From contig NZ_RKIC01000012.1 in NCBI RefSeq assembly GCF_003755185.1, positions 305,820 to 369,819 on the forward strand: 64,000 nucleotides of DNA. Direction: 5' to 3'. Shown here piece after piece: positions 8,694 to 18,628 of this stretch (positions are counted from its first letter, which is position 1; each line of letters begins with the position of its first letter). Under the pieces are notes generated by a model. The model did not search any database and was not told where the DNA came from. It saw only the letters and a list, made by a program, of their open reading frames with translations. A program made the translations under genes and the position numbers. The DNA is from Frigoribacterium sp. PhB24 (lineage in GTDB: Bacteria; Actinomycetota; Actinomycetes; Actinomycetales; Microbacteriaceae).

Positions 8694-10238
8694 ATGAACC
8701 GCCCAGTCACCGCCCTCTTCGCCGCGCTCGAAGCCCTGCTCGTCGTGGGCATCGGCGTCGGCATCCCCCTCGTCGTGCTGACGTCGCTCTGGGCGTTCCA
8801 GTACGGCCTGCAGATCGACTGGATCGTGTTCTGGCGCGCGGCCGTCGACTCCTGGCTCGTCGGGCACGGTGCCGATCTCACCCTGCAGCTCAGCGCAGAC
8901 GCGGCCTCGGCGACCGGCATCGCCGGAGCCGACGCGCCCATCGTCATCTCGCTGGCCGCGCTCGGATTCGCCCTGCTCACGGTCCTGATGGGAGTCCGCG
9001 CCGGCCGGGCGGCAGCCGAGACCGCCCACCGAGTGACCGGTGTGCTCGTGACCATCGGCACCTTCGCGCTGCTGTCCCTCGCCCTCGCGGCCGCGGCGCA
9101 GCACGAGCTCGCCCGCCCGTCGTTGTGGCAGGGCACGCTGCTGCCCGCGCTCGTCTACGCCGTGCCCGTCGTCGCGATGGCCGAGGTCACCCGACGTCGC
9201 CGCGGTGAGGCACCCGACCCGGTGACCGGCGTGGTCATCGGACTGCTGACGCGACTGCCCGGTCAGGTGACCGCCATCGCCACAGCCGGGCTGCGCCTCG
9301 GCGCCGTGGCCGCGTCCGCCGTGCTCGCCGTGTCGGCCCTGATCGTCTCGGTGCTGATCGTGACGAACTACGCCGAGATCATCACCCTGTACGAAGGAGC
9401 GCACGGCGGGTTCCTCGGCGGGCTCGCCTTGACGCTCGGTCAACTCGCGCTCCTGCCCGACGTCGTCGTCTGGGCGGCGTCGTGGCTCGTCGGCCCCGGC
9501 TTCGCCATCGGCACCGGGTCGTCCATCTCGCCGCTGGGCACCGCGGTCGGCCCCATGCCTGCGATCCCGTTCCTGGGCGCCCTGCCGACCGCCGACCTGT
9601 CGTTCGGCTTCGTCGGGCTGCTCGTGCCCATCGTCGCCGCGTACGTCTGCGCCACGTTGCTGAGGCCGCGACTGCAGCGCGTGCTCGCCGGCCACGGTGT
9701 CGACGACACGCTCCGCCGCGTCGTCGTCGCGGTCGTCGGCGGCCTCGTCGGAGGAGTGCTGCTGGGCCTGCTCGCCTGGGCGGCCTCGGGTTCGGCCGGG
9801 CCCGGACGACTCGCCGTCGTCGGCCCAGACCCCCTGCTGGTCGGAGGATTCGCGGCGCTCGAGTTCGCCGTTGCCGGTGTCCTGGCCATGGTCGTCACGC
9901 CGTCGAGGCTCGTGGGCGAACGGGCCGAGGCCACCTCGGACGGGCTCGGCTCCGAGCGGCGTGACGATGCCGACGCGGTCGACGAGACCGGGAAGACCGG
10001 GAAGTCCGGGAAGGCCGGGCAGGTCTGGAAGGCCTGGAGAGATACACGGTCCCGGAAGACCGAGAAGACCGAGAAGACCGAGAAGACCGAGAAGGCCGAC
10101 GGGAGTGACGGGGCCCGATGGGCTTATGAGCCCGCGGTGCCCACGAGGGCCGAGGCGCGCGAGTCCGCGACCGCTCCGCCCTCCGCCCCGCGATCCGACG
10201 GTGACGACACCGAGCGCATCGAGGGCATCACGCGCTGA
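8694..10238 (+). CDS. DUF6350-type multi-spanning membrane protein (PerM-like)
   Basis: The 514-residue product has about nine or ten hydrophobic helices over residues ~1-400. This is the architecture of the actinobacterial family next to sucD and purN/purH, linked elsewhere to cell division (PerM). The helical part ends near residue 410. The C-terminal ~100 residues are hydrophilic and contain short repeats (GKTGKSGKAG, then KTE repeated four times) written by 9-base DNA repeats at 9990-10100. A TACAGT box lies 8 bases before the ATG. The position between sucCD and purNH is the usual one for this family. The exact function is unproven. Confidence 0.75.
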   Translation: MNRPVTALFAALEALLVVGIGVGIPLVVLTSLWAFQYGLQIDWIVFWRAAVDSWLVGHGADLTLQLSADAASATGIAGADAPIVISLAALGFALLTVLMGVRAGRAAAETAHRVTGVLVTIGTFALLSLALAAAAQHELARPSLWQGTLLPALVYAVPVVAMAEVTRRRRGEAPDPVTGVVIGLLTRLPGQVTAIATAGLRLGAVAASAVLAVSALIVSVLIVTNYAEIITLYEGAHGGFLGGLALTLGQLALLPDVVVWAASWLVGPGFAIGTGSSISPLGTAVGPMPAIPFLGALPTADLSFGFVGLLVPIVAAYVCATLLRPRLQRVLAGHGVDDTLRRVVVAVVGGLVGGVLLGLLAWAASGSAGPGRLAVVGPDPLLVGGFAALEFAVAGVLAMVVTPSRLVGERAEATSDGLGSERRDDADAVDETGKTGKSGKAGQVWKAWRDTRSRKTEKTEKTEKTEKADGSDGARWAYEPAVPTRAEARESATAPPSAPRSDGDDTERIEGITR

Positions 10239-10299
10239 GGCCGTCACGGGCCGTCCGTCCGCCCCGCGGTGCGGACGCCCGGCCCGCTAGGCTTGCCGG

Positions 10300-10893
10300 G
10301 TGCTGAAGCTCGTGGTGCTCATCTCCGGTGGTGGCTCGAACCTGCGGGCGCTGCTCGAGGCCGCGAGCGACGCCGAGTACCCCGCCCGCGTGGTCGCCGT
10401 CGGTGCCGACCGCGAAGCCGACGGCTTCGAACACGCCGAGCACTTCGGCGTGCCGACCTTCTCGGTCTCGTTCTCGAACTTCGCCGACCGCGCCGCCTGG
10501 GGCGACGAGCTGCTGGCGCAGATCGAGCAGTGGCAGCCCGACCTCGTCGTGCTCAGCGGGTTCATGCGGCTCGTGCCGCCGAGGGTCGTCGCGGCCCTCG
10601 CCCCGAACCTCATCAACACGCACCCGGCCTACCTGCCCGAGTTCCCCGGGGCGCACGGCGTGCGTGACGCGCTCGCGGCCGGGGTCGACCAGACCGGCGC
10701 CAGCGTGATCGTCGTCGACGAGGGCGTCGACAGCGGCCCGATCCTCGCGCAACGCCGCATCCCGGTGCTGCCCGGTGACGACGAGTCGTCGCTGCACGAC
10801 CGCATCAAGGTCGTCGAACGCGAACTGCTCGTGCAGACCGTGCTCGACATCGCCAACGCCACGATCTCTCTCGAACAGGAGCCCACCGCATGA
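10300..10893 (+). CDS. purN: Phosphoribosylglycinamide formyltransferase (GART)
   Basis: A 197-residue folate-dependent enzyme that formylates GAR in purine synthesis. [18 protein letters not shown] is the phosphate-binding start, [18 protein letters not shown] carries the catalytic Asn and His, and the catalytic Asp lies in EGVDSGPIL. The start is GTG at 10300. A TAGGCT -10 box (10288-10293) ends six bases before it, so the mRNA is probably leaderless. The stop overlaps the purH ATG by four bases. Confidence 0.96.
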   Translation: MLKLVVLISGGGSNLRALLEAASDAEYPARVVAVGADREADGFEHAEHFGVPTFSVSFSNFADRAAWGDELLAQIEQWQPDLVVLSGFMRLVPPRVVAALAPNLINTHPAYLPEFPGAHGVRDALAAGVDQTGASVIVVDEGVDSGPILAQRRIPVLPGDDESSLHDRIKVVERELLVQTVLDIANATISLEQEPTA

Positions 10894-12554
10894 GCGGCCA
10901 CGCCATCGACCCCAGCCTCTACCGCGACCGTGACGCCGTGCCCGTGCGTCGCGCCCTGATCAGCGTCAGCGACAAGAGCGGCCTGCTCGACCTGGCGGCG
11001 GCGCTGTCGGCCTCGGGCGTCGAGATCGTGTCGACCGGCTCGACCGCACAGACCATCCGCGACGCCGGCCACGCCGTCACCGAGGTCAGCAGCGTCACCG
11101 GGTTCCCCGAATCGCTCGACGGTCGTGTCAAGACGCTGCACCCCGCGGTGCACGCCGGCATCCTCGCCGACCTGCGTCTCGAATCGCACGAGGCGCAGCT
11201 GGCCGAGCTCGACATCGCCGCGTTCGAGCTCGTCGTCGTCAACCTGTACCCGTTCGTCGAGACCGTCGCGTCCGGAGCCGACGTTCCCACCGTCATCGAG
11301 AACGTCGACATCGGCGGCCCCGCGATGGTGCGTGCCGCCGCGAAGAACCACGCTAACGTCGCGATCGTGGTCTCGCCGACGAACTACCCCCAGGTCGTCG
11401 AGGCGCTCACTCTGGGCGGCACGACCCTGGCCCAGCGGCAGCGTCTCGCGGGCGAGGCCTTCGCCCACACGGCCGCGTACGACACGGCAGTGTCGGCGTA
11501 CTTCGCCGCACACGTGGGTGTGCCAACCGAGGCCGACGCATCCGCCTCGGCGACCAGCGCCTCCTCGTCCGTCGTCGACGAGCAGGAGGCGCGGGCCGGC
11601 TTCGACCCCGTGGTCACCCTCTCGGCCGAGCTGCAGCACACCCTCCGCTACGGCGAGAACGCCCACCAGGCCGCCGCGATCTACGCCACCCCCTCGGGGC
11701 GCGGCATCGCGCAGGCGACGCAGCTGCACGGCAAAGAGATGTCGTACAACAACTACGTCGACGCCGACGCGGCCCTGCGCGCCGCCTTCGACTTCGACGA
11801 GCCCGCCGTCGCGATCATCAAGCACGCGAACCCCTGCGGCATCGCCGTGGCGTCGCCCGACGCCGTCGACGCCATCGCCGACGCGCACCAGCGGGCACAC
11901 GCCTGCGACCCCGTCTCGGCGTTCGGCGGCGTCATCGCGGCCAACCGCGCGGTGACGCGCGCCATGGCCGAGACCGTCGCGGACATCTTCACCGAGGTCG
12001 TCATCGCCCCGGCGTTCGACTCCGAGGCCGTCGAGATCCTCAGCGCCAAGAAGAACATCCGCTTGCTCACCCTGCCCGCCGGCTTCGCCCGCGAGGCCCG
12101 CGAGGTCAAGCAGATCTCCGGTGGCCTGCTCGTGCAGGACGCCGACCGGTTCGACGCGTTCACGTCCGACGGCTGGACGCTCGTCGCCGGCGACGAGGCC
12201 GACGCCGCGACACGCGCCGACCTCGAGTTCGCCTGGAAGGCATCACGCGCCGTCAAGTCGAACGCGATCCTGCTCGCCTCGGGCGGGGCGTCCGTCGGCG
12301 TGGGCATGGGCCAGGTCAACCGGGTCGACTCCTGCCACCTCGCAGTCGACCGCGCCGGCGCCCGCGCGAGCGGGTCGGTCGCGGCCTCGGACGCGTTCTT
12401 CCCGTTCGCCGACGGGCTGCAGGTGCTGCTCGACGCCGGGGTGGCCGCGGTGGTGCAGCCCGGCGGGTCGATCCGCGACGACGAGGTCGTGGCCGCGGCG
12501 ACAGCCGCCGGCGTGACGATGTACTTCACGGGCGAACGCCACTTCTTCCACTAG
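10890..12554 (+). CDS. purH: Bifunctional AICAR transformylase / IMP cyclohydrolase
   Basis: A 554-residue enzyme for the last two steps of IMP synthesis. The N-terminal MGS-like cyclohydrolase domain starts at [17 protein letters not shown] and includes [14 protein letters not shown] and [15 protein letters not shown]. The C-terminal transformylase includes [24 protein letters not shown] and [11 protein letters not shown]. Between the domains is a low-complexity linker ([15 protein letters not shown], then EQEARAG) that contains the window's recurring AGGAGGCGCG motif at about 11583. It is coupled to purN by ATGA. No obvious terminator follows. Confidence 0.97.
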   Translation: MSGHAIDPSLYRDRDAVPVRRALISVSDKSGLLDLAAALSASGVEIVSTGSTAQTIRDAGHAVTEVSSVTGFPESLDGRVKTLHPAVHAGILADLRLESHEAQLAELDIAAFELVVVNLYPFVETVASGADVPTVIENVDIGGPAMVRAAAKNHANVAIVVSPTNYPQVVEALTLGGTTLAQRQRLAGEAFAHTAAYDTAVSAYFAAHVGVPTEADASASATSASSSVVDEQEARAGFDPVVTLSAELQHTLRYGENAHQAAAIYATPSGRGIAQATQLHGKEMSYNNYVDADAALRAAFDFDEPAVAIIKHANPCGIAVASPDAVDAIADAHQRAHACDPVSAFGGVIAANRAVTRAMAETVADIFTEVVIAPAFDSEAVEILSAKKNIRLLTLPAGFAREAREVKQISGGLLVQDADRFDAFTSDGWTLVAGDEADAATRADLEFAWKASRAVKSNAILLASGGASVGVGMGQVNRVDSCHLAVDRAGARASGSVAASDAFFPFADGLQVLLDAGVAAVVQPGGSIRDDEVVAAATAAGVTMYFTGERHFFH

Positions 12555-12585
12555 GGCGTCGTCCACCGATCCGAACGATTCAGTC

Positions 12586-12615
12586 TTGCGGCGGAGTCGA
12601 CAGCACGCATATCCT
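12586..12615 (+). promoter_or_regulatory. Candidate promoter of the 33-aa small ORF / ABC exporter
   Basis: TTGCGG (12586-12591), 18 bases, then TATCCT (12610-12615). The predicted ~55-base leader holds two small hairpins (GGCTG-CTCA-CAGCC and CGGTC-GGTCAC-GACCG) and then the ribosome site CAGGAGG before the small ORF. Confidence 0.5.
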
Positions 12616-12677
12616 GTAAGGCTGCTCACAGCCGGTCGGTCACGACCGCACGGACGGACGACGACACTCAGGAGGAC

Positions 12678-12779
12678 ATGATGACGACGACGACACTGAC
12701 CACGGTGGGTACGGCCACCGACGGTGCTCGCGTGGGTCGCGCCTCCTCGGCGTCGCCGAGCCCGACACCGATCAGCTAG
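12678..12779 (+). CDS. Small ORF of 33 residues upstream of ABC exporter
   Basis: An optimal ribosome site (CAGGAGG) lies five bases before tandem ATG ATG codons, and a plausible promoter sits upstream. The peptide is Thr-rich at the start (MMTTTTLTTVGTATDGARVG) and Ser/Pro-rich at the end (RASSASPSPTPIS). It has no Cys, Trp or hydrophobic helix. The codons include the recurring CGCGCCTCCT motif (12734 onward). 171 bases separate it from the ABC exporter genes, whose first gene lacks a clear ribosome site. It could be a leader peptide, a small secreted or modified peptide, or a non-functional ORF. I do not recognise it. Confidence 0.5.
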   Translation: MMTTTTLTTVGTATDGARVGRASSASPSPTPIS

Positions 12780-12950
12780 ACCAGTCGGCCCGCCGCCCGC
12801 CGGCACCACTCCGACACCCTCGCCCGGCGACGTCCCGGGCACGACCGTGCGACCACGCGTCCTCCTGGACGGTCGCCGCACCACCTTTCTCCACAACGGG
12901 TCAGCGCCCTGCGCCCTCGCCTGTGCCAGATCACGACACTTGGATCAGCC

Positions 12951-14786
12951 ATGTCTCAGAAGTCCTCGTCCGCCCGTCCGCCCGATCCCGCGAAGCGCCC
13001 CTCGACGGTGCGGTCTCTCGCTCGGCTGTACCCCTACGTCAAGCCGGCCCTGCCCCGCATCGTGCTGGGCATGATCGCGGCCCTGCTCGCCGCCGTCGTC
13101 GCCCTGCTGATCCCCCTCGTCCTGCAACTGCTCGTCGACGGACCGCTGTCGAGCGGCGATCGATCGCAGGTGTGGCCCGCCTTCGCCGTCGTACTGGCCC
13201 TCGGTGTGGCCGAGGCGATCATGATCGGTGCCCGTCGGCGACTGGTGCTCACGCCGAGCACCCACGTCGAGGCGACCATGCGCAACTCCCTGTACGCCAA
13301 GCTGCAAGACCTCCCGGTGACGTTCCACGACCGGTGGCAGAGCGGTCAGCTGCTGAGCCGATCGGTCAGCGACCTCAGCCTCATCCGTCGCTGGCTCGCG
13401 TTCGGTGTCGTGCTGCTCGTGGTCAACGTGCTCACGATCGTCGTCGGCTTCGTCGTGCTGTTCTGGTACAGCTGGGTTCTGGGTCTCGTCTTCCTGGTCG
13501 CGTCGGCACCCGTCTTCTTCGTCAGCTTCGCTTTCGAGAAGCGTTACTCGGTCGTCGCCCGTCGAAGTCAGGACCAGGTCGGTGACCTGGCGACCAGCGT
13601 GGAAGAGAGCGTCCACGGCATCCGGGTGCTCAAGGCCTTCGGCCGCGGCAAGCACTCGCTCCGCGAGTTCGCCAAGCAGGCCGAAGACCTGCGCGGCACC
13701 GAGATCGAGAAGGCCGAGGCCATCTCGAAGCTGTGGCTCTGGCTGCTGCTCGTCCCCGACGTGGCCTTCGCCCTGTGTCTGCTCGGCGGCGTCTGGCTGG
13801 CCGCCGACGGTCAGCTGACCGTCGGCCAGCTGTTCGCCTTCTTCGCGACGGCGACCGTGCTGCGCTGGCCGGTCGAGTCGATCGGGTTCCTGCTCTCGAT
13901 GACCTTCGACACCCGCACGGCCGTCGACCGCTACTTCGAGGTGATGGACAGCGAGAACACGGTCACCGATCCCGAGAACCCGTCGACGATCGTCGAACCC
14001 CACGGTCGCCTCGAGTTCAAGGGCACGCACTTCCGCTACCAGGACTCGCCGGCCCAGTTCTCCGACCTCGTCAACGGGGTCGACCTGGTCGTCGAGCCCG
14101 GCGAGACGATGGCGCTCGTCGGCCTGACCGGGTCGGGCAAGACCACCCTGCTGTCACTCGTGTCGCGGCTCTACGACGTCACGGGCGGGCAGGTGCTGAT
14201 CGACGGCGTCGACGTCCGAGACCTCAGCCGCGAAGAGCTCCGCCGTCACATCGGCATGGCCTTCGAGGACGCGACGCTGTTCAGTGCGTCCGTGCGCGAC
14301 AACGTGCTGCTCGGCCGTCCCGATCTCGCGGACGACCCCGACGAGGCCGACCGGGTCATGCGCGAGGCGCTCGAGATCGCCCAGGCCGACTTCGTCGAGC
14401 GGTTGCCCGAGGGCGTCGACACCCGCGTGGGCGAAGAGGGCCTCAGCCTGTCCGGCGGTCAGCGTCAACGCCTCGCGCTGGCCCGGGCCATCGCGGCCCG
14501 TCCGGCCGTGCTGGTGCTCGACGACCCGTTGTCGGCCCTCGACGTCGACACCGAGGCGCGCGTCGAGGCCGGTCTGAGACGCGTGCTCGCGTCGACGACC
14601 TCCCTGATCGTCGCCCACCGACCGTCGACCGTCACTCTGGCCGACCGGGTCGCGCTGCTCGAGAACGGCACGGTCACCGCCGTGGGCCGCCACTCCGACC
14701 TCATCGCGAGCAACGAGCACTACCGCTACGTCATCTCGTCGCTCGACGACGACTCCACCACCAGCCGAGAGGAGGTGCTCGCATGA
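12951..14786 (+). CDS. Heterodimeric ABC exporter, subunit with degenerate Walker B
   Basis: A 611-residue half-transporter: six-helix membrane domain (residues ~20-310), then an ATPase domain with Walker [10 protein letters not shown], a full signature [10 protein letters not shown] and Walker B VLVLDDP. The second acidic residue is Asp instead of the catalytic Glu, so this subunit's own nucleotide site is degenerate. Its LSGGQ completes the active site with the partner encoded next, as in TmrAB/BmrCD-type asymmetric exporters. The stop overlaps the partner's ATG by four bases. Substrate unknown: multidrug, lipid or peptide export are all possible. ATG chosen at [15 protein letters not shown]; no convincing ribosome site. 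Confidence 0.9.
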   Translation: MSQKSSSARPPDPAKRPSTVRSLARLYPYVKPALPRIVLGMIAALLAAVVALLIPLVLQLLVDGPLSSGDRSQVWPAFAVVLALGVAEAIMIGARRRLVLTPSTHVEATMRNSLYAKLQDLPVTFHDRWQSGQLLSRSVSDLSLIRRWLAFGVVLLVVNVLTIVVGFVVLFWYSWVLGLVFLVASAPVFFVSFAFEKRYSVVARRSQDQVGDLATSVEESVHGIRVLKAFGRGKHSLREFAKQAEDLRGTEIEKAEAISKLWLWLLLVPDVAFALCLLGGVWLAADGQLTVGQLFAFFATATVLRWPVESIGFLLSMTFDTRTAVDRYFEVMDSENTVTDPENPSTIVEPHGRLEFKGTHFRYQDSPAQFSDLVNGVDLVVEPGETMALVGLTGSGKTTLLSLVSRLYDVTGGQVLIDGVDVRDLSREELRRHIGMAFEDATLFSASVRDNVLLGRPDLADDPDEADRVMREALEIAQADFVERLPEGVDTRVGEEGLSLSGGQRQRLALARAIAARPAVLVLDDPLSALDVDTEARVEAGLRRVLASTTSLIVAHRPSTVTLADRVALLENGTVTAVGRHSDLIASNEHYRYVISSLDDDSTTSREEVLA

Positions 14787-16708
14787 CCCACACGACACTC
14801 GAGGACGACCGTCCCGATCGTCCGGCAGTCGCCGACGGCCCCGTCGAGCACGAGGCGCTCGACGGCCGCACGCCCGCCGAGAAGCGCGCCGAGCAGGGCT
14901 CGACCACGCAGGGCGTCCGCGGCGAAGAGCGCGAGAATTTCACCAAGGACGAGAGCAAGAGGCTGCGCCGTCGTTCGCTGCGCCTCCTCGGCTCGCTCGT
15001 GCACCCGCTGCGCTGGCGTCTCGCGCTGATGGGCGTCGTCGTCGTGATCAGCACGGCCTCGCAGGTCGCGGGGCCGGCCCTGATCGCGATCGGCATCGAC
15101 ACCGCCCTCCCGGCGCTGATGGACGATCAGGACTGGGCGCCCGCGATCCTCGTCGTGGTCGCCTACCTGGTCACCGGCGTCATCGGCGCGGTGCTGATGG
15201 CCCAGTACACGGTGCTGTCGGCGCGCATCAGCCAGGCGATCCTGTTCGACCTGCGCAAACGGTTGTTCCTCCACACGCAGCGCCTCAGCCTCGAGTTCCA
15301 CGAGACGTACACGTCGGGCCGCATCATCTCGCGCCAGACGAGCGACCTGGACTCGATCCGAGAGCTGCTGGACTCGGGCATCAATCAGCTCGTCTCGGGT
15401 CTGCTCTACATGGTGTTCACCGCCGTGGCCCTCGTCGCGCTCGACCCGCAGAGCGGCCTCGTGCTCGCCGTCGCGCTCGTGCCGCTCGTGGCGTTGACCC
15501 GGTGGTTCCAGGTGCGCTCGCAGAAGCTGTTCCGGGCCACCCGCGTCACGAGCGCCCGCGTCATCGTGCACTTCGTCGAGACGATGACGGGCATGCGCGC
15601 GGTGCAGGCGTTCCGCAAGGAGGCGCGCAACGAGAAGGAGTACGCCGGATACGTCGAGGACTACCGCCAGGCCAACTCGAAGGTGTTCACCCTCTTCGGC
15701 ACCTTCGACCCGGGGCTGGTGCTGATCGGCAACGCCACCCTGGCGGCGGTCGTGCTCTTCGGCGGTTTCCGGGTGATCGACGGCTCGCTCGAGATCGGCG
15801 CCCTGCTCGCGGTGGCGCTCTATGCGAAGCGGTTCTTCGACCCCGCCGAAGAGATGGCCATGTTCTACAACGGCTACCAGTCTGCGTCGGCCGCGCTCGA
15901 GAAGATCTCGGGCGTGCTCGAGGAGCAGCCGAGCGTGCCCGACCCCACGCGTCCGGTCGACCTGTGGGACGCCAAGGGCCAGGTGCACTTCGACGACGTC
16001 GAGTTCGCCTACAACGCCGACACGGTCGTGCTGCCCGGGTTCGACCTGCACGTGCCGGCGGGGCAGACCATCGCCCTCGTCGGCTCGACCGGAGCAGGCA
16101 AGTCGACGCTGGCCAAGCTCATCTCGCGCTTCTACGACCCGACGCGCGGTGCGGTGACGCTCGACGGCGTCGACCTGCGCGACCTGCACCCGAAAGACCT
16201 GCGCCGCGCGATCGTCATGGTCACCCAAGAGGCCTACCTCTTCTCGGGTTCGGTGGCGGACAACATCTCGCTCGGCAAGCCCGACGCGTCGCGTGACGAG
16301 ATCGTGCGGGCGGCGAAGGCGGTCGGTGCGCACGAGTTCATCGAAGCCCTGCCCGACGGGTACGACACCGACGTGAACAAGCGCGGCGGCAGGGTGTCGG
16401 CCGGGCAACGTCAGCTGCTGTCGTTCGCCCGGGCGTTCATCGCGAACCCGAGCGTGTTGATCCTCGACGAGGCGACGGCGTCGCTCGACATCCCGTCCGA
16501 ACGCATGGTGCAGGAGGCGCTGCAGACCCTGCTCGCCGACCGCACCGCGGTCATCATCGCCCACCGCCTGTCGACGGTCGCGATCGCCGACCGGGTGCTC
16601 GTCATGGAGCACGGCAAGATCGTCGAGGACGGCACCCCGGACGACCTGATCGCGGGCACGGGGCGTTTCGCCCAGCTGCACGCGGCCTGGCGCGATTCGC
16701 TCGTGTGA
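14783..16708 (+). CDS. Heterodimeric ABC exporter, subunit with canonical Walker B
   Basis: A 641-residue half-transporter with a long charged N-terminal cytoplasmic extension (~residues 1-65), six membrane helices, and an ATPase domain with Walker [10 protein letters not shown] and Walker B VLILDEA including the catalytic Glu. Its signature is weakened (RVSAGQRQ instead of LSGGQ), exactly complementary to the defect of the upstream subunit. The pair therefore has one consensus and one degenerate ATP site, the mark of an obligate heterodimer. The ATG at 14783 sits inside the stop of the first gene (ATGA). Confidence 0.9.
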   Translation: MTHTTLEDDRPDRPAVADGPVEHEALDGRTPAEKRAEQGSTTQGVRGEERENFTKDESKRLRRRSLRLLGSLVHPLRWRLALMGVVVVISTASQVAGPALIAIGIDTALPALMDDQDWAPAILVVVAYLVTGVIGAVLMAQYTVLSARISQAILFDLRKRLFLHTQRLSLEFHETYTSGRIISRQTSDLDSIRELLDSGINQLVSGLLYMVFTAVALVALDPQSGLVLAVALVPLVALTRWFQVRSQKLFRATRVTSARVIVHFVETMTGMRAVQAFRKEARNEKEYAGYVEDYRQANSKVFTLFGTFDPGLVLIGNATLAAVVLFGGFRVIDGSLEIGALLAVALYAKRFFDPAEEMAMFYNGYQSASAALEKISGVLEEQPSVPDPTRPVDLWDAKGQVHFDDVEFAYNADTVVLPGFDLHVPAGQTIALVGSTGAGKSTLAKLISRFYDPTRGAVTLDGVDLRDLHPKDLRRAIVMVTQEAYLFSGSVADNISLGKPDASRDEIVRAAKAVGAHEFIEALPDGYDTDVNKRGGRVSAGQRQLLSFARAFIANPSVLILDEATASLDIPSERMVQEALQTLLADRTAVIIAHRLSTVAIADRVLVMEHGKIVEDGTPDDLIAGTGRFAQLHAAWRDSLV

Positions 16709-16760
16709 GGCCGTCCGGGCGGTCGGGACGGACGGACGGACGGACGAGGCGAGTCACTGC

Positions 16761-16796
16761 GTCGGATGCGGTCGGTCACGACCGGCCGCATCCGAC
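16761..16796 (+). terminator. Terminator hairpin after the ABC exporter
   Basis: GTCGGATGCGG (16761-16771) pairs with CCGCATCCGAC (16786-16796), and the inside pairs again as CGGTC with GACCG. A GACG tetranucleotide run precedes it at about 16730-16745. Confidence 0.7.
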
Positions 16797-16840
16797 GGGC
16801 CCGCCGGTCCGTCCTCGCCGGCTCGGCTAGCGTGTCCCCG

Positions 16841-17629
16841 ATGACCGACGCGACGAACTACCTGCAGGCCTACGACGAGCAACTCCGCACCGATGCCGAG
16901 ACGCCGAGCGCCGTCTCCGTCACCCGGCACGGTCCGCTGCGGCTCGTCACCTTCGCCGGAGGCCGCGGCTTCGTCACCTACCGTGACCTCGGCGGGGCGG
17001 ATGCCGAGGCGGTGCGCGAGCTCGTGGCGGCCGCCGTCGCCCATTTCCGGGCCGACACCGAGATCACGCGCGTCGAGTGGAAGAGCCGTGGTCACGACGA
17101 GGCGCCCGGGTTGCACGACGCGCTCGTGGCCTCGGGCTTCGCGGCCGGCGAGCCCGAGTCGATCATGATCGGGCCGCTCGGCGCCCTCGCGGACCTCGGC
17201 GAGGCGCCCGAGGGGGTGACGGTCCGTCGCGTCACCACCGAGACGGACGTCCGGGCGATGAGCGCGATGGTCGACGAGGCCTTCGGCGAAGCGGTCGACG
17301 CGCGGATGGCCGACGCGCTGCTCGCGCGGCTGGGCCGGGACGACGGCATGGAGCTCTGGGTCGCCGAGGTCGACGGCCGGATGGTCAGCGGTGGACGACT
17401 CGAACCCGTCCCCGGCACGGACTTCGTGGGCATCTGGGGTGGTGCCACCCTCGAGGCCTACCGTCACCGCGGCATCTACCGGGCGCTCACCGCCGCGCGG
17501 GCGCGGTCGGCTCTCGCGCAGGGCAAGACCCTCGTGCACAGCGACTCGACCGACGACTCGCGTCCGATCCTCGAACGGTCGGGCCTGGTCGCCGTGTCGA
17601 CGACGACCCCGTACGACTGGACCCGCTGA
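16841..17629 (+). CDS. GNAT-family N-acetyltransferase (262 aa)
   Basis: The C-terminal half has the GNAT core: MELWVAEVDGRMVSGGRLE (beta4), then GIWGGATLEAYRHRGIYRAL, where RHRGIYRAL is a recognisable acetyl-CoA-binding A motif (R-x-x-G-I/x). The N-terminal half is a second, GNAT-like but degenerate lobe. The substrate cannot be predicted. A TAGCGT box (16828-16833) ends seven bases before the ATG, so the message is probably leaderless. The stop is only six bases from the stop of the convergent ATL gene. Confidence 0.8.
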   Translation: MTDATNYLQAYDEQLRTDAETPSAVSVTRHGPLRLVTFAGGRGFVTYRDLGGADAEAVRELVAAAVAHFRADTEITRVEWKSRGHDEAPGLHDALVASGFAAGEPESIMIGPLGALADLGEAPEGVTVRRVTTETDVRAMSAMVDEAFGEAVDARMADALLARLGRDDGMELWVAEVDGRMVSGGRLEPVPGTDFVGIWGGATLEAYRHRGIYRALTAARARSALAQGKTLVHSDSTDDSRPILERSGLVAVSTTTPYDWTR

Positions 17630-17635
17630 GGACGG

Positions 17636-18034
17636 TCAGGGACGGTAGGAGGCGCGCTCGAGATCGACGCGGAAGGTGCCCGCCCGGCTCCACAGCAGCG
17701 GCGTGCCCTCGACGCGGTACCTCTCGAGGGCGTGCTGCTCGTGATCGCGCGGGGCATGGCCCGACGCGCGGATCACCCGCCACCACGGCAGGTCGGCCCC
17801 GGCGTACGCCATGACCTGGCCGACGCCTCGTGACGCTCGTGACCCGAGGGCGGCGGCGACCGAGCCGTAGGTCATCACGTGGCCCGGGGGGATCGACTCC
17901 ACCACGGCGATCACTCGCGAGGCGAAGTCGTCGGGGTGCGGCCCGGGGTGCGGCCCGGGGTCGGGCACGGCTCCGCGGCCGCGACCGGGACCGCGACCGG
18001 GGCCGTGGCCGGAAGTCGGCGCATCCCGTGTCAC
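17636..18034 (-). CDS. Alkyltransferase-like protein (MGMT DNA-binding fold without the acceptor cysteine)
   Basis: A 132-residue protein. Residues ~36-132 match the DNA-binding half of O6-methylguanine methyltransferase: IPPGHVMTYGSVAAALGSRASRGVGQVM (winged helix with the arginine-finger region). The PCHRV active site is replaced by PWWRV, i.e. Trp at the alkyl-acceptor cysteine, which defines ATL proteins. These bind O6-alkylguanine, flip it out and hand it to nucleotide excision repair rather than repairing it themselves. The first ~30 residues are Gly/Pro/Arg-rich (GPGRGPGRGRG), so the true start may be further in. Confidence 0.85.
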   Translation of the reverse strand: MTRDAPTSGHGPGRGPGRGRGAVPDPGPHPGPHPDDFASRVIAVVESIPPGHVMTYGSVAAALGSRASRGVGQVMAYAGADLPWWRVIRASGHAPRDHEQHALERYRVEGTPLLWSRAGTFRVDLERASYRP

Positions 18035-18059
18035 GTCGTCGGGCTCACGCCGTGCCGAC

Positions 18060-18530
18060 TCAGGCCTGTGACGACGCCAGCGTCAACCCCGCGACGTGCT
18101 CGCCGTAGGGTGTCTCGCTGATGACCTCGAAGCCGATGTGGTGGAAGAACTCTTCGGGCCCGTCGTCGCCGGGCTCGTAGATGACGGTGACCCGGTCGAA
18201 GCCGCGGCTGCGGGCCTCGTCGGCGAGGGCGTGCACGGCGAACCGCCCGATGCCCCGGCCCTGCGCGTCGGCCTCGACGTTGATGCGCCAGATGCAGCTG
18301 CGCAGCGCCTCGTCGTCGGCCTCGGCGTCGAAGTTGCCCATGATGAATCCGACGACCGTGTCGTCGTCGTCGACGACGACGCGGGGCCAGGCGGTCGTCG
18401 GGTTGACGTAGGCCTCGGCGATCGAGTGCGAGACGGGCGCCACGAACTGCTCTTGGCCCGGCTTGAGCGTGAGGTTGTTGGCCGCGACGACCGTGGCGGC
18501 GGACAGTTCTTCGAGGCGCAGACCAGACAT
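18060..18530 (-). CDS. GNAT acetyltransferase, diamine/spermidine-type (156 aa)
   Basis: A compact single GNAT domain. VVGFIMGNFDAEADDEALRSCIWRINVEADAQGRGIGRFAVHALADEARSRG (in consecutive pieces) contains the acetyl-CoA signature QGRGIGRFAV, and EFFHHIGFEVISE is the typical C-terminal strand. The overall layout resembles PaiA/BltD-type spermine/spermidine acetyltransferases, but the substrate is unproven. Start taken at 18530 (MSGLRLEEL) because TACCCT at 18537-18542 on the minus strand ends six bases before it, the leaderless arrangement used widely here. Confidence 0.8.
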   Translation of the reverse strand: MSGLRLEELSAATVVAANNLTLKPGQEQFVAPVSHSIAEAYVNPTTAWPRVVVDDDDTVVGFIMGNFDAEADDEALRSCIWRINVEADAQGRGIGRFAVHALADEARSRGFDRVTVIYEPGDDGPEEFFHHIGFEVISETPYGEHVAGLTLASSQA

Positions 18531-18628
18531 GCGTTCAGGGTAACGGGGCCTCCCGGCGGGCACCACCGTCGAGCGGATGACGGGCCGGGGTGCGCGCGCG
18601 ACCCCCCACGTCGTGGATGATGACGAGA

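Noticed and set aside
6386..9136. A 916-codon open frame on the minus strand
   Set aside because: It lies fully antisense to sucC, sucD and the following gene; Arg/Gly/Asp-rich composition is what the opposite strand of high-GC genes yields.
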